DNA of 64,000 nucleotides, from NCBI RefSeq assembly GCF_012932675.1, contig NZ_JAAIIF010000006.1, positions 1 through 64,000 on the forward strand, in the 5' to 3' direction. This document shows, one piece after another, positions 19,148 to 28,186 of this stretch (positions are counted from its first letter, which is position 1; the number at the start of each line of letters is the position of its first letter). The notes under the pieces are model-generated. The model was not told the origin of the DNA. It made no database searches and saw only the letters and a program-made list of their open reading frames with translations. This DNA is from Bifidobacterium erythrocebi (GTDB lineage: Bacteria; Actinomycetota; Actinomycetes; Actinomycetales; Bifidobacteriaceae). The translations under genes were made by a program, and so were the position numbers.

Positions 19148-19178
19148 CGCGATACGGACCCGACAATGGGGCCGGGAT

Positions 19179-19216
19179 AAAAAGACCTCCCCTCCGCATA
19201 GAGGGGAGGTCTTTTT
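19179..19216. terminator. Terminator after map
   Basis: A 16-bp stem AAAAAGACCTCCCCTC with its complement around a 6-nt loop ends in a T-run; it would act on both strands. Confidence 0.9.
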
Positions 19217-19304
19217 GCCTTTTGAGATATGCGGGGCCGCGGAAACGACGATGCCCTATAGTGTTCGATACTTTACCTTCAATGGCGTTAAGGAGCGTAA
19301 CGAT

Positions 19305-20597
19305 ATGGCCACAGCCCAGCTGCGCATCGATTCGAATAGCTTCACCCTTCCACTTGTGGAGGCCACCGCCGGTGCCAACGGCATCGTTGTCTCCGACCTG
19401 AGAAACGACGGCTGGGTCACCCTCGACCCGGGTTTCCTGACCACCGCGCAATGTGAGTCGAAGATCACCTATATCGACGGCAAGAACTCCATCCTGCGCT
19501 ACCGAGGCTACCCGATCGAGCAGCTGTGCGAACAGTCCGACTTCCTGGAAGTGGCATGGCTGCTGCGTCACGGCGAACTGCCCAGCAAGGAGCAGTACGA
19601 CCGCTTCATCTCCGACATCAACCACCGCACGATGGTGGGGGAGGACTTCCGTACCTTTATGGGATCCTTCCCACGCACCGCGCACCCGATGAGCGTGATG
19701 GCCTCCGCCGTCAACGCGCTCGCCACCTTCTACCCGGACACCACCGACATCAACGATTCCGATCAGCTTGACGAGGCGGCGACCATCATCATGGCCAAGG
19801 CCCGTACCATCGTGAGCTACATCTTCCGCCGTCGGCGCGATGAGCCGATGCTGTATCCGGATTATTCGCGCGGTTACGTCGACGATTTCCTGCGCATGTG
19901 CTTCGCCGTGCCGTACGAGCCGTTCGAATCCGATCCGCTGTATGTGCACGCGCTCGGCCGACTGCTCATCATCCACGCCGACCACGAGCAGAACTGCTCC
20001 ACCTCCGTGGTGCGCATCGCCGGTTCCGCACACGCCAACCTGTATTCTGCGGTCGCGGCAGGCATCAACGCGCTGTCCGGCCCGCTGCACGGCGGTGCGA
20101 ACGAGGCCGTGCTCCGTCAGCTCAAGGCGATCCGCGATTCAGGCAAGACTGTCAAGGAATTCGTGGAGGACGCCAAAGCCAACGGCCAGCGCATCTCCGG
20201 ACTCGGCCACCGCGTCTACAAGTCGTACGACCCGCGTGCGGCCATCGCCAAGAGCTATCTGGAGAAGATCATGGCCCGCGCCGATACGCTGAAGCTGCCG
20301 GCCGACGAACGTGCGCTGTTCGACGTAGCCACCGAACTGGAACAGATCGCGCTGAGCGACGACTACTTCGTCTCCCGCCATCTGTACCCGAACGTCGACT
20401 TCTACACCGGACTGATCTACCGCGCCATCGGCTTCGATCCGGCCATGTTCACCACGCTGTTCGCGCTTGGCCGCATCCCCGGCTGGATTGCGCAGTACCG
20501 TGAGATGCTCGCCGACCCGAACACCAAGATCGGTCGCCCGCGCCAGGTCTACACCGGGTATACGAAGCGCGACTATGTGCCTATGGATGAGCGCTGA
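19305..20597 (+). CDS. gltA: Citrate synthase (type II)
   Basis: The 430-residue enzyme condenses acetyl-CoA and oxaloacetate. Catalytic residues are in place: His in LSGPLHGGANEAVL, His in ISGLGHRVYKSYDPRA, and Asp in PNVDFYTGLIY. The start at 19305 follows TAAGGAG with good spacing; the upstream in-frame extension overlaps the map terminator. In organisms with an incomplete citrate cycle, as in bifidobacteria, this feeds 2-oxoglutarate and glutamate synthesis. It stands alone between two strong terminators. Confidence 0.96.
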   Translation: MATAQLRIDSNSFTLPLVEATAGANGIVVSDLRNDGWVTLDPGFLTTAQCESKITYIDGKNSILRYRGYPIEQLCEQSDFLEVAWLLRHGELPSKEQYDRFISDINHRTMVGEDFRTFMGSFPRTAHPMSVMASAVNALATFYPDTTDINDSDQLDEAATIIMAKARTIVSYIFRRRRDEPMLYPDYSRGYVDDFLRMCFAVPYEPFESDPLYVHALGRLLIIHADHEQNCSTSVVRIAGSAHANLYSAVAAGINALSGPLHGGANEAVLRQLKAIRDSGKTVKEFVEDAKANGQRISGLGHRVYKSYDPRAAIAKSYLEKIMARADTLKLPADERALFDVATELEQIALSDDYFVSRHLYPNVDFYTGLIYRAIGFDPAMFTTLFALGRIPGWIAQYREMLADPNTKIGRPRQVYTGYTKRDYVPMDER

Positions 20598-20647
20598 TGC
20601 GCTGACGGACAGGCGCTGAGGGCGGTCCATTCGGACGAAATACCAAA

Positions 20648-20703
20648 AATGGTGGTCTGTTCGGTCGAAATCGGGTTCGATTTCGACCGAACAGACCACC
20701 ATT
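20648..20703. terminator. Bidirectional terminator between gltA and dapD
   Basis: An inverted repeat of about 26 bp (AAATGGTGGTCTGTTCGGTC and onward, with full complement) surrounds a 4-nt loop. It is flanked by A and T runs and lies between convergent genes. Confidence 0.9.
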
Positions 20704-20745
20704 TGCGTTGTGTGCCAGCCATAGGGGCCGGCACACAACAGGGGG

Positions 20746-21735
20746 TCAGTTCTTGTGCAGCTTCTCGTTGAGCTCGATGCCGGTCTTGCGGTAGCGGGCC
20801 TCGATACGGCCGGACACGGAATTGCGGATGAACAGGATGTTGTCCTTGCCGGACAGCTCCGCGCCCTTGACGGTCTCAAGCGGCTCGCCGGCGGCGACCT
20901 TGGCCTTGTCGTAGATGGTGACCTTCGTGCCGGCCGTGACGTACAGGCCAGCCTCGACCACGCAGTTGTCACCCAGCGAGATGCCGATGCCGGCGTTCGC
21001 GCCGAGCAGGGAATGCTCGCCGATGGAGTTCTTCAGCTTGCCGCCGCCGGACAGCGTACCCATGATGGATGCGCCGCCGCCGATATCGGAGCCGTTGCCG
21101 ACCACAACGCCCTGGGAGACACGACCCTCGACCATGGAGACGCCCAGGGTGCCGGCGTTGAAGTTCACGAAGCCGGCATGCATGACGGTGGTGCCCTCGG
21201 ACAGGTGCGCGCCAAGACGCACGCGATCGGCGTCGCCGATACGCACGCCGGTTGGCACGACATAATCGACCATGCGCGGGAACTTGTCGATGGACAGCAC
21301 GTTCACGTCGGCGCGCGGTGCCAGCGGGGCGGCCTGGGCCGCGGCGTTCATCACGTCGAGCTTGCGCAGGGCGAAATCGTCGACGGCGAACGGGCCGTAA
21401 TTGGTCCACACCACGTTGTTCAGCTTGGCGAAGATGCCGTCGAGATTCAGCGTGTTCGGCTTGGCCAGACGCATGCTCAGCAGATGCAGGCGCAGATAGG
21501 CGTCCTCGGCGCTTTCGATCGGCTCGTCCAGCTTGGAGACGGTGAACACCGGCACACGGCGCACACCGCGGGCGTCGGCCTCGGTATGGGCCAGCGCACC
21601 GAAATTATGGTTGCCGCGGTCGGCTTCGGCAGGTGCCGCGCCGATCGTCAGCTCCGGGTACCAGACATCCAGGGTGTTGCCGGCGGCATCGATGCTCGCC
21701 AGGCCCCAGCCGTATGCGGTTCTTTCATCAGTCAT
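20746..21735 (-). CDS. dapD: 2,3,4,5-tetrahydropyridine-2,6-dicarboxylate N-succinyltransferase
   Basis: The 329-residue protein belongs to the actinobacterial DapD type in the succinylase branch of lysine/diaminopimelate synthesis. The C-terminal half (about residues 165-290) shows hexapeptide repeats of a left-handed beta-helix ([51 protein letters not shown]). The N-terminal domain has the family sequence AYGWGLA. It is a trimeric cytoplasmic enzyme using succinyl-CoA. The gene is monocistronic, with a terminator just past its stop. Confidence 0.94.
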   Translation of the reverse strand: MTDERTAYGWGLASIDAAGNTLDVWYPELTIGAAPAEADRGNHNFGALAHTEADARGVRRVPVFTVSKLDEPIESAEDAYLRLHLLSMRLAKPNTLNLDGIFAKLNNVVWTNYGPFAVDDFALRKLDVMNAAAQAAPLAPRADVNVLSIDKFPRMVDYVVPTGVRIGDADRVRLGAHLSEGTTVMHAGFVNFNAGTLGVSMVEGRVSQGVVVGNGSDIGGGASIMGTLSGGGKLKNSIGEHSLLGANAGIGISLGDNCVVEAGLYVTAGTKVTIYDKAKVAAGEPLETVKGAELSGKDNILFIRNSVSGRIEARYRKTGIELNEKLHKN

Positions 21736-21938
21736 TCGTTATGCTCCTTATCAACGCGGGCAAGCCGGAAACAGGCAGGCCCGTACGCTTACTTGGTCAC
21801 TGTAGCGTGCGGCGTCAACGCGCTCGCCGTCGCTCTCGCAGAACGGTATGCAGGCCGGTCCGTAAAAGCCCTGCGAACTTGCCGCACGGTGTGCGCGGTG
21901 CACACGGTGTGTATGGTGTGCATAAGGCACGCGGGTCG

Positions 21939-22586
21939 CTACAACTGCGGTCGGATCAGATCGTTCGACTCAAGGAAACGCTGCACGTCACGCAACTCGT
22001 CCATATTGATCGAATGACCCATGCCGCTGTAGATATGCTCGCTGAGCGTGCCATGCTTGCGCCAGAACGAGCTCATGGCCAGCACGTCCTGCGTGGGGAA
22101 GATGGTATCCGCAGAGCCGTGGCCGTAGAACACCGGCGGCTGGGAGGGAACGAGCAGCTTGTCGCCCGGCAGCGTGCCGGGGGCGAGCCAGCCGGAGAAG
22201 CTGATGGCGGCGGCATAGCGCTTCGGATTGACGCGCAGCAGATGCGTGGCAAGCAGACCGCCCTGCGAAAAGCCCATGGTGATAAGCGGACGGGAACCAT
22301 TGACATTGGCGTCGAGCCAACGGTCGATCGCCGAGGCGGCTTCATACGCCTGCTCGGTGAGCGAACGGCCCTCGGGCACGCCCTCATGCGCCCACTTCCC
22401 GAACCACGTATACCCCATACCGTAGGGAATCGGCGCACGAAGCGACACGAAATCCGCGGACGCGGCACCGCAATACTGCAGCAGATCAGGCAGATCGAGT
22501 TCGTTCGAACCCCAACCATGCAGCAGAACGAACACAGGGTCGTTGCCCGACCCGTTCAATCTGGTCAAAGCCTTGGTGATATCCAT
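21939..22586 (-). CDS. Alpha/beta hydrolase of the phospholipase/carboxylesterase family
   Basis: The 215-residue hydrolase has FVLLHGWGSNELDL near the N terminus, the nucleophile elbow GFSQGG (Ser), Asp in GSADTIFP and His in GMGHSIN, a complete Ser-Asp-His triad of the Abhydrolase_2 esterase group. The start at 22586 (MDITKAL) is where family similarity begins; the longer upstream frame is not supported. There is no signal peptide. The substrate is unknown, and its divergent neighbour, an amino-acid transporter, gives no clear hint. Confidence 0.88.
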   Translation of the reverse strand: MDITKALTRLNGSGNDPVFVLLHGWGSNELDLPDLLQYCGAASADFVSLRAPIPYGMGYTWFGKWAHEGVPEGRSLTEQAYEAASAIDRWLDANVNGSRPLITMGFSQGGLLATHLLRVNPKRYAAAISFSGWLAPGTLPGDKLLVPSQPPVFYGHGSADTIFPTQDVLAMSSFWRKHGTLSEHIYSGMGHSINMDELRDVQRFLESNDLIRPQL

Positions 22587-22888
22587 GAACCCCAGTGTAT
22601 AACCGCTTTGCAGCGCCCAGACGCGACGGAACGAATGCGAACGGGCGCGAACAGCGCATAGGCAGCGCGGAAAATTCGCCACAAGCGCAGTCAGTAGCGT
22701 CCCATAAGCAATTCCGATAACATCGCCGTAACCTGCGCACCGCGTAGAAAATACAATGGTGAGGAACAATGCCTGCACAGCCATGCGATCGGCATGGCCG
22801 CCAGCAGGCCCGATAGTTTCGCAAGCTTGTCCATCAAGGCAAGGAAACACGCGGAATATCACAAGAGATGGAAGAAAGAAAGGGTGTT
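22587..22888. other. Divergent intergenic region upstream of the amino-acid ABC operon
   Basis: The 302 bp show no credible gene. They hold a LysR-type box at 22704-22718 (listed separately) and a possible -10 TACAAT at 22752-22757. Confidence 0.5.
22704..22718 (+). promoter_or_regulatory. Candidate LysR-type box upstream of the amino-acid ABC operon
   Basis: ATAAGCAATTCCGAT has the AT-N11-AT (T-N11-A) form and the ATAARCAA left half shared with sites at 33425 and 39803 and, inverted, at 61914. It lies about 170 bp upstream of the first permease. Confidence 0.55.
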
Positions 22889-23545
22889 ATGTTCGACTGG
22901 TCGTTCGTCCAGCGCTATGCGCCTTTTTTCGTAAAAGGCATGGAGATGACGCTGTTCATCTCCGTAATCGGCATCGTCCTGGCATTGGTCGTCGGCCTGA
23001 TCTGCGCGGGCGTCGAACTCGCCAAAGTACCCGTCGCGCGGCAGATCGTGCGCGTGTACATCGAAATCAGCCGTAACACGCCACTGCTAGTGCAACTGTA
23101 TTTCCTGTTCTTCGGATTGCCGAAGCTCGGCGTCGTCTGGTCGGCGGAAACCTGCGCGATCGTGGGACTGGGATTCCTCGGCGGATCATACATGGCCGAA
23201 GCCATGCGTGCGGGATTGCAGGCTGTGCCTGAAGTGCAACGCGAAACCGCCTACGTGCTGGGGTTCACGCCACTGCAATCCATCACACGCGTCGTTCTGC
23301 CGCAAGCCGTATCGGGTGCCATCCCCGGCATCGTGGCCAACGTGATCTTCCTGTTCAAGGAATCCTCCGTGGTCTCCGCCATCGCGCTCGCCGACGTGAT
23401 GTATATGGCCAAGGATCTGATCGGCATGTACTACAACACGTATGAATCGCTGGCCATGCTCATCGTGAGCTACCTGATCGTGCTCCTGCCGATCTCGCTG
23501 ATCGGCACATGGCTGGAAAGGAGGTTCGACTATGCAAGGCGCTGA
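22889..23545 (+). CDS. Polar amino-acid ABC transporter permease 1
   Basis: The 218-residue HisM/GlnP-type inner-membrane permease opens with the helix TLFISVIGIVLALVVGLIC and has the EAA loop ETAYVLGFTPLQSITRVVLPQA, which contacts the ATPase. It has about five membrane helices. GAAAGAAAGGG precedes ATG 22889. It overlaps the second permease by 14 nt. The four-gene set (two permeases, ATPase, solute-binding lipoprotein) is a polar amino-acid importer; sulfur-linked regulation suggests cystine or a related amino acid. Confidence 0.9.
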   Translation: MFDWSFVQRYAPFFVKGMEMTLFISVIGIVLALVVGLICAGVELAKVPVARQIVRVYIEISRNTPLLVQLYFLFFGLPKLGVVWSAETCAIVGLGFLGGSYMAEAMRAGLQAVPEVQRETAYVLGFTPLQSITRVVLPQAVSGAIPGIVANVIFLFKESSVVSAIALADVMYMAKDLIGMYYNTYESLAMLIVSYLIVLLPISLIGTWLERRFDYARR

Positions 23546-24206
23546 GATCCTCCTTTTGCCGGGCGTGATGCCGCGTCTGCTGCAGGGCCTGTGGGTCACG
23601 GTGTGGATCGCCGCTGTCTCCGTGATCGTATCCGTTCCTGTGGGTCTGTTGGTTGGCTGGCTGATGACGTTGAAGAACCCGGTGGTGCGCGTGCTGATGC
23701 GCATCTACCTCGACTTCATCCGTATCATGCCGCAGCTTGCGTTGCTGTTCCTCGCCTATTACGGTTTCGCGCGCTGGTTCGATTGGAACCTGGACGCGAC
23801 CGGGGCGTGCGTGCTGGTGTTCATCCTGTGGGGCGGCGCCGAACTGGGCGACCTGGTGCGTGGCGCGTTGCAGTCGATTCCCGAGATCCAGGCCGAATCG
23901 GCGTACGTATTGGGCCTGACCGGATGGCAGAGCTTCGTGCATGTGATCCTGCCGCAGGCGCTGCGCAGACTGCTGCCCGCTTCGGTGAATCTGGCGACGC
24001 GTATCGTGAAGACCACGTCGCTGGCGGTACTGCTCGGCGTGGTCGAGGTGATCAAGGTCGGCCAGCAGATCATCGATGCGAACCGATTCCAATACCCGGA
24101 CGGAACCCTGTGGATCTACGGGGTGATCTTCTTCATGTACTTCATCGTGTGCTGGCCGCTTTCCATCGTGGCCCGTCGACTTGAGAAAAGGTGGGCAAAT
24201 GACTGA
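23532..24206 (+). CDS. Polar amino-acid ABC transporter permease 2
   Basis: The 224-residue second permease pairs with the preceding gene. It shows the same fold with the EAA loop QAESAYVLGLTGWQSFVHVILPQA and about five helices. AAAGGAGG lies 8 nt before the ATG, inside the previous gene, so the two are translationally coupled. Its stop overlaps the ATPase start (ATGACTGA). The two non-identical permeases would form the heterodimeric channel. Confidence 0.9.
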   Translation: MQGAEILLLPGVMPRLLQGLWVTVWIAAVSVIVSVPVGLLVGWLMTLKNPVVRVLMRIYLDFIRIMPQLALLFLAYYGFARWFDWNLDATGACVLVFILWGGAELGDLVRGALQSIPEIQAESAYVLGLTGWQSFVHVILPQALRRLLPASVNLATRIVKTTSLAVLLGVVEVIKVGQQIIDANRFQYPDGTLWIYGVIFFMYFIVCWPLSIVARRLEKRWAND

Positions 24207-25032
24207 TATCGATGCCAACGTGAGCGCAGGCGCGGCCAAGGGCGCGGCGCTGTCCGTACGGAATCTGGTCAAGCAGTACGCCAATGCCGATCGCCGTGTA
24301 CTCGACGACGTGAGCTTCGACGTGCCCAAGGGGCGCGTACTGGTGGTGGTGGGGCCGTCCGGCTCCGGCAAGTCCACGCTGCTGCGCACCATCGCCGGTC
24401 TGGAGCCCATTCAGGGCGGCCAGATCGCCTTGGAAGGCAAGGTCATCGAGACCGGCAAGCCCGGCAGTGAGAAGGATGGGCGCTCGGCACGTTCCAGCGA
24501 GCTGCGCACGCATATCGGCATGGTGTTCCAAAGCTATGATCTGTTCCCGAACAAGACCGTGCTCGGCAACATCATGATGGCCCCGCTGCTGGTGCAGAAG
24601 CGCGACAAGGCCGAGGTCGAGCGCGAGGCGCTGGAACTGCTCGGCAAGGTCGGTCTTGCCGACCGCAAGGATTCCTGGCCCCACGAACTGTCCGGCGGCC
24701 AGCGTCAGCGCATCGCCATCTGCCGTGCGCTCATCCTGCACCCCGAAGTACTGCTGTTCGACGAGATCACCGCGGCCCTCGACCCGGAAATGGTGCGCGA
24801 GGTGCTTGACGTGGTGATCGGTCTTGCCCAGGCCGGCCAGACGATGGTGATCGTCACACATGAGATGCGGTTCGCCCGCGCCATCGCCGACGAGATCATC
24901 ATGCTGGAAGACGGGCATATCGTCGAACAATCCACCGATCCCGAACGGTTCTTCACCGAGCCGGAGACGGAACGTGCGCGCCAGTTCCTGCGCACCTTTG
25001 AATTTGAGCGTGCATCGCACGATCAGCAATAG
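24199..25032 (+). CDS. Polar amino-acid ABC transporter ATP-binding protein
   Basis: The 277-residue ATPase has Walker A GPSGSGKS, Q-loop VFQSYDLFPNKTVLGN, signature LSGGQRQR, Walker B LLFDEITAALDPE and H-loop VTHEM, the GlnQ/HisP pattern. The ATG at 24199 overlaps the permease stop by 8 nt; a TTG at 24181 is in frame but less likely. It powers import through the two preceding permeases. Confidence 0.93.
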   Translation: MTDIDANVSAGAAKGAALSVRNLVKQYANADRRVLDDVSFDVPKGRVLVVVGPSGSGKSTLLRTIAGLEPIQGGQIALEGKVIETGKPGSEKDGRSARSSELRTHIGMVFQSYDLFPNKTVLGNIMMAPLLVQKRDKAEVEREALELLGKVGLADRKDSWPHELSGGQRQRIAICRALILHPEVLLFDEITAALDPEMVREVLDVVIGLAQAGQTMVIVTHEMRFARAIADEIIMLEDGHIVEQSTDPERFFTEPETERARQFLRTFEFERASHDQQ

Positions 25033-25047
25033 AGAAGAAGGTAAACC

Positions 25048-25947
25048 ATGAAGTTCAACATCAAGCCGCTGAAAGCCGTCATCGCCGCGTCCGCAGCACT
25101 GATTATGGGTGCTTCCCTCGCTGCGTGCGGTCCGAGCGCAGCCTCGCCGAGCGATGCCTCGTCGTCGTCCGACACCACCACGTCCTCCACCGCCAAGGCC
25201 CGTACCCTGAACGAGATCAAGAAGTCCGGCGTGCTCAAGGTGGCCGTGTTCTCCGACAAGGCCCCGTTCGGCTACATCGACAAGGACGGCAAGAATGCCG
25301 GCTACGACATCGTTTTCGCCGAGCGCCTTGCGAAGGATCTGGGCGTGAAGGTCAAGTACACCTCCGTCGACCCGGCAGCCCGCGTGGACGTGCTCACCTC
25401 CAACAAGGTGGACATCACCCTGGCCAACTTCACCGTGACCGACGAACGCAAGGAGAAGGTCGACTTCGCCAAGCCGTACATGAAGGTCTCGCTCGGCGTG
25501 GTCTCCCCGGAGAACGCCGAGATCACCGACGTGAGCCAGCTCAAGGGAAAGACCCTGATCATCGCCAAGGGCACCACCGCCGAAAGCTACTTCGAGAAGA
25601 ACCAGCCCGACGTGAAGCTGCAGAAGTACGACCAGTACGCCGACGCCTACAACGCGCTGCTCGACGGCCGTGGCGACGCCTTCTCCACCGACAACACCGA
25701 GGTGCTGGCTTGGGCCAAGTCCAACAAGGGCTTCAAGGTGGGCATCACCAAGCTCGGTGACGAGGACACCATCGCACCCGCCGTGCAGAAGGGCAACAAG
25801 GAGCTGCTCAACTGGATCAACGACGAGATCGACAAGCTCGGCAAGGAGAACTTCTTCCACAAGGATTACGAGAAGACCCTTGAGCCGGTGTACGGCGACG
25901 ATGTCAGCCCGGATGACATCGTGGTCGAGGGCGGCAAGGTCGACTGA
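25048..25947 (+). CDS. Amino-acid-binding lipoprotein (SBP family 3)
   Basis: The 299-residue solute-binding lipoprotein has a lipobox SLAAC with Cys27 after a basic, hydrophobic signal, then a Ser/Thr linker and a family-3 domain (GVLKVAVFSDKAPFGYID, DITLANFTVTDERKEKVDFAKPY). The sequence is of the cystine/glutamate/aspartate-binding class; ligand specificity is not certain. It is last in the operon, after the ATPase, with GAAGAAGG upstream. It would deliver substrate to the two permeases at the cell surface. Confidence 0.92.
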   Translation: MKFNIKPLKAVIAASAALIMGASLAACGPSAASPSDASSSSDTTTSSTAKARTLNEIKKSGVLKVAVFSDKAPFGYIDKDGKNAGYDIVFAERLAKDLGVKVKYTSVDPAARVDVLTSNKVDITLANFTVTDERKEKVDFAKPYMKVSLGVVSPENAEITDVSQLKGKTLIIAKGTTAESYFEKNQPDVKLQKYDQYADAYNALLDGRGDAFSTDNTEVLAWAKSNKGFKVGITKLGDEDTIAPAVQKGNKELLNWINDEIDKLGKENFFHKDYEKTLEPVYGDDVSPDDIVVEGGKVD

Positions 25948-26263
25948 ATGGTCGATTGATCGTCTGATTGTCTGATTGATTGACGGCTTGCCTTGCATAA
26001 CGCATACGAGCCGTGGGAACCGCGTTCCAATCGCCGAACCGAATAGCGACATATTCGGTTCGGCGGCGGGGCGCGGTTCGTCGTATATGGGCGAGGATGC
26101 CGTGCGAAGAGGCAGTGGCATCGGGCGGGGCCGCGGATTCGGACGCAGTGTTTTCGGTGCATGGGGCGGGGCTGACGAGGTTACCGGCAGGCCATCGTTT
26201 GTTTACAAAAGTGTGCGATACGTTATCGAAGGCGTTACAAATCAATCGTTAGTATGTGGGCTC
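25948..26263. other. Intergenic region before the acetolactate-synthase-like gene
   Basis: Just after the lipoprotein stop lies a run of near-repeats (GATTGATCGTCTGATTGTCTGATTG), then an inverted repeat at 26032-26065 (listed separately). Near 26250-26255 a TAGTAT hexamer could be the -10 of a leaderless transcript of the next gene. Open frames here have no recognisable protein signal. Confidence 0.45.
26032..26065. terminator. Inverted repeat, possible terminator of the amino-acid ABC operon
   Basis: CGCCGAACCGAATA and its exact complement flank a 6-nt loop (GCGACA). There is no T-run, so intrinsic termination is uncertain. Confidence 0.45.
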
Positions 26264-28039
26264 GTGAATACCGAAACAGCCAACACCGCAGTAATCGAAA
26301 AGCCGGCCGAAACCACCGCCGACAAGCCCAGCATCGACAAATCCACCACTGACAATTCCACCGCGCAGCTGGCCAAGGAGCATGTGCGCAACGTCGCCGA
26401 CCTGTTCGTCGAATGCCTCGTCAACGAAGGCGTGCACGTCATCTACGGCATTCCCGGCGAGGAGAACATCCCGCTCATGGAAGCGCTAGAACGCGACGGC
26501 CGCATCCGCTTCGTACTGACTCGCCACGAACAGGGCGCCGGATTCATGGCCTCCGCCCAAGGGCACCTCACCGGCAAGCCGGGCGTCTGCCTCGCCACAC
26601 TCGGCCCCGGCGCGCTGAACCTCACCCTCCCCGTGGCCCAGGCCAATGCCAGCACCACGCCGATGGTGGCCATCTGTGCACAAGGCAACGTAAGCCGCCT
26701 GTACAAGGAATCGCATCAGATCGTGGATCTGGTCTCCGTGTTCCGCCCGCTCACGCAATGGACCAGCATGATCTCCACGCCGGTGGCGGTGCCGGAAATC
26801 ATCCGCAAGGCCTTCTCCGTCGCACAGCGCAAACGCCCGGGCGCGACCTGCCTCATTCTGCCCGAGGACGTGGCGGAGATGCCGGTCCCGGCCGGTGCCA
26901 AGCCGCTGCCGCTGCCGGACAGCATGCACATCCGCCCCACCGACGGCACCATCGCTCGCGCGGTCGACATCATCAGCCAGGCGCAGCATCCGATCATCCT
27001 CGCAGGCAACGGCGTGGCTCGCGCACACGCCGAAAACCGGCTGCTGGCCCTCGCCGAACAGCTCAACGTGCCGGTGGCGACCACCTTCGAGGGCAAGGGC
27101 GTGATCTCGGATCACATCCCCAACGCGCTCGGCGTGGTCGGCTTCATGAAGCACGATTACGAGAACTTCGCATTCGACGAGGCGGACCTGATTATCTCCG
27201 TCGGCTTCTCGATCCAGCAGTTCGACCCGAAGAAGATCAACCCGAACGACGACAAGACGATCATCCATATCAACACGTTCGTGGAAGACACCGACGCGCA
27301 CTATTCGACCGCCCTCAACATCATGGGCGACATCGACCAGACGCTGGAGGCACTGATCGACAGACTGCGCGTGAAAGGCATCCGATTCGACGAATCGCAC
27401 CCGCTGATCCACGAGCTGCTCGACGGCGAATTCCGCTCGTACGCCACGGACGACTCCTTCCCGATGAAGCCGCAGCGCATCGTCTACGACACCCGAAGGG
27501 CCATGGACGACGGCGACATCACGCTGGTGGACACCGGTGCGCTGAAGATGTGGATGGCGCGCCTGTACCCCACGTACTATTCCAACACCTGCGTGATCGA
27601 CAACTCCCTGTCCACCATGGCATGGACGCTGCCCGGAGCGGTGGCGGCCTCGCTGGAGAACCCCGGCCGCCCCGTGCTGGCCACGATGGGCGACGGCAGC
27701 TTCCTGATGAACGTCCAGGAGATCGAGACCGCGGTGCGCGTCGGCGCGCGCGTGGTGGCGCTCGTCTGGGTGGACAAGGCGTATGGTCTGATCAAATGGA
27801 AGATGAACATCCACAACGGTTCATACGAGGACGTGGACTTCGACAACCCCGACGTATGCGAGCTGGCGCACAGCTTCGGCGCGCGCGGCCACATCATCGA
27901 ATCCGCGGACGAACTCTACCCAACGTTGTGCGAGGCCCTGCAGGCCGGCAGCGGCGTGGACATCATCGCCTGCCCGGTCGACTACAGCGAGAACATGAAG
28001 CTCATCGAGAAGCTCGGCGAGGTCGATTTCAGCAACTGA
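26264..28039 (+). CDS. alsS: Acetolactate-synthase-like ThDP enzyme
   Basis: The 591-residue ThDP-dependent enzyme is closest in pattern to catabolic acetolactate synthase AlsS. YGIPGEEN and the Glu of TRHEQGAGFMA form the cofactor-activating site, TLGPGALNL is typical, and GDGSFLMNVQEIETAVR is the Mg/ThDP motif; the middle domain lacks an obvious FAD site. It makes 2-acetolactate from pyruvate. The start is taken as GTG 26264 because an N-terminal extension to 25976 crosses a hairpin and has no similarity. No Shine-Dalgarno is seen and TAGTAT lies 9 nt upstream, consistent with a leaderless mRNA. The symbol is tentative; no alsD follows. Confidence 0.85.
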   Translation: MNTETANTAVIEKPAETTADKPSIDKSTTDNSTAQLAKEHVRNVADLFVECLVNEGVHVIYGIPGEENIPLMEALERDGRIRFVLTRHEQGAGFMASAQGHLTGKPGVCLATLGPGALNLTLPVAQANASTTPMVAICAQGNVSRLYKESHQIVDLVSVFRPLTQWTSMISTPVAVPEIIRKAFSVAQRKRPGATCLILPEDVAEMPVPAGAKPLPLPDSMHIRPTDGTIARAVDIISQAQHPIILAGNGVARAHAENRLLALAEQLNVPVATTFEGKGVISDHIPNALGVVGFMKHDYENFAFDEADLIISVGFSIQQFDPKKINPNDDKTIIHINTFVEDTDAHYSTALNIMGDIDQTLEALIDRLRVKGIRFDESHPLIHELLDGEFRSYATDDSFPMKPQRIVYDTRRAMDDGDITLVDTGALKMWMARLYPTYYSNTCVIDNSLSTMAWTLPGAVAASLENPGRPVLATMGDGSFLMNVQEIETAVRVGARVVALVWVDKAYGLIKWKMNIHNGSYEDVDFDNPDVCELAHSFGARGHIIESADELYPTLCEALQAGSGVDIIACPVDYSENMKLIEKLGEVDFSN

Positions 28040-28048
28040 TAAGGCCCT

Positions 28049-28063
28049 ATAGGCAGTGCTTAT
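28049..28063 (-). promoter_or_regulatory. Candidate LysR-type box 1 upstream of the panE-like/metQNI operon
   Basis: On the minus strand this reads ATAAGCACTGCCTAT, of AT-N11-AT form with ATA/TAT ends. It starts 138 bp upstream of the panE-like start and 32 bp from a second box. Confidence 0.55.
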
Positions 28064-28116
28064 AGGCGTTGCAGCCGTTCATAACGAGCGCGTATAGCCA
28101 CGCCGGGGCACTGCCT
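28051..28116. terminator. Large inverted repeat after the acetolactate-synthase-like gene
   Basis: AGGCAGTGC (28051-28059) pairs with GCACTGCCT (28108-28116), with inner pairing GGCGT/ACGCC. It could terminate the upstream gene or form part of the next operon's leader. It overlaps the two LysR-type boxes, so its role is ambiguous. Confidence 0.4.
28081..28095. promoter_or_regulatory. Candidate LysR-type box 2 upstream of the panE-like/metQNI operon
   Basis: ATAACGAGCGCGTAT is again AT-N11-AT with ATA/TAT ends. It lies about three helical turns (32 bp) from box 1. A possible -10 TATCTT starts at 28129. Confidence 0.45.
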
Positions 28117-28186
28117 GTGTTTCTCCGATATCTTGTGAGTATTCGCTTGAAAACAAGGGAACACAGGAGAGAGGAGATAAGGGAAT

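Noticed and set aside
25976..26263. N-terminal extension of the acetolactate-synthase-like protein
   Set aside because: The extension crosses a strong inverted repeat and encodes low-complexity sequence without similarity to the family.
26413..28065. A 550-codon frame overlapping the acetolactate-synthase-like gene in another phase
   Set aside because: Arg/Pro/His-rich composition of a shifted frame in GC-rich DNA, and the ThDP motifs lie in the other phase.
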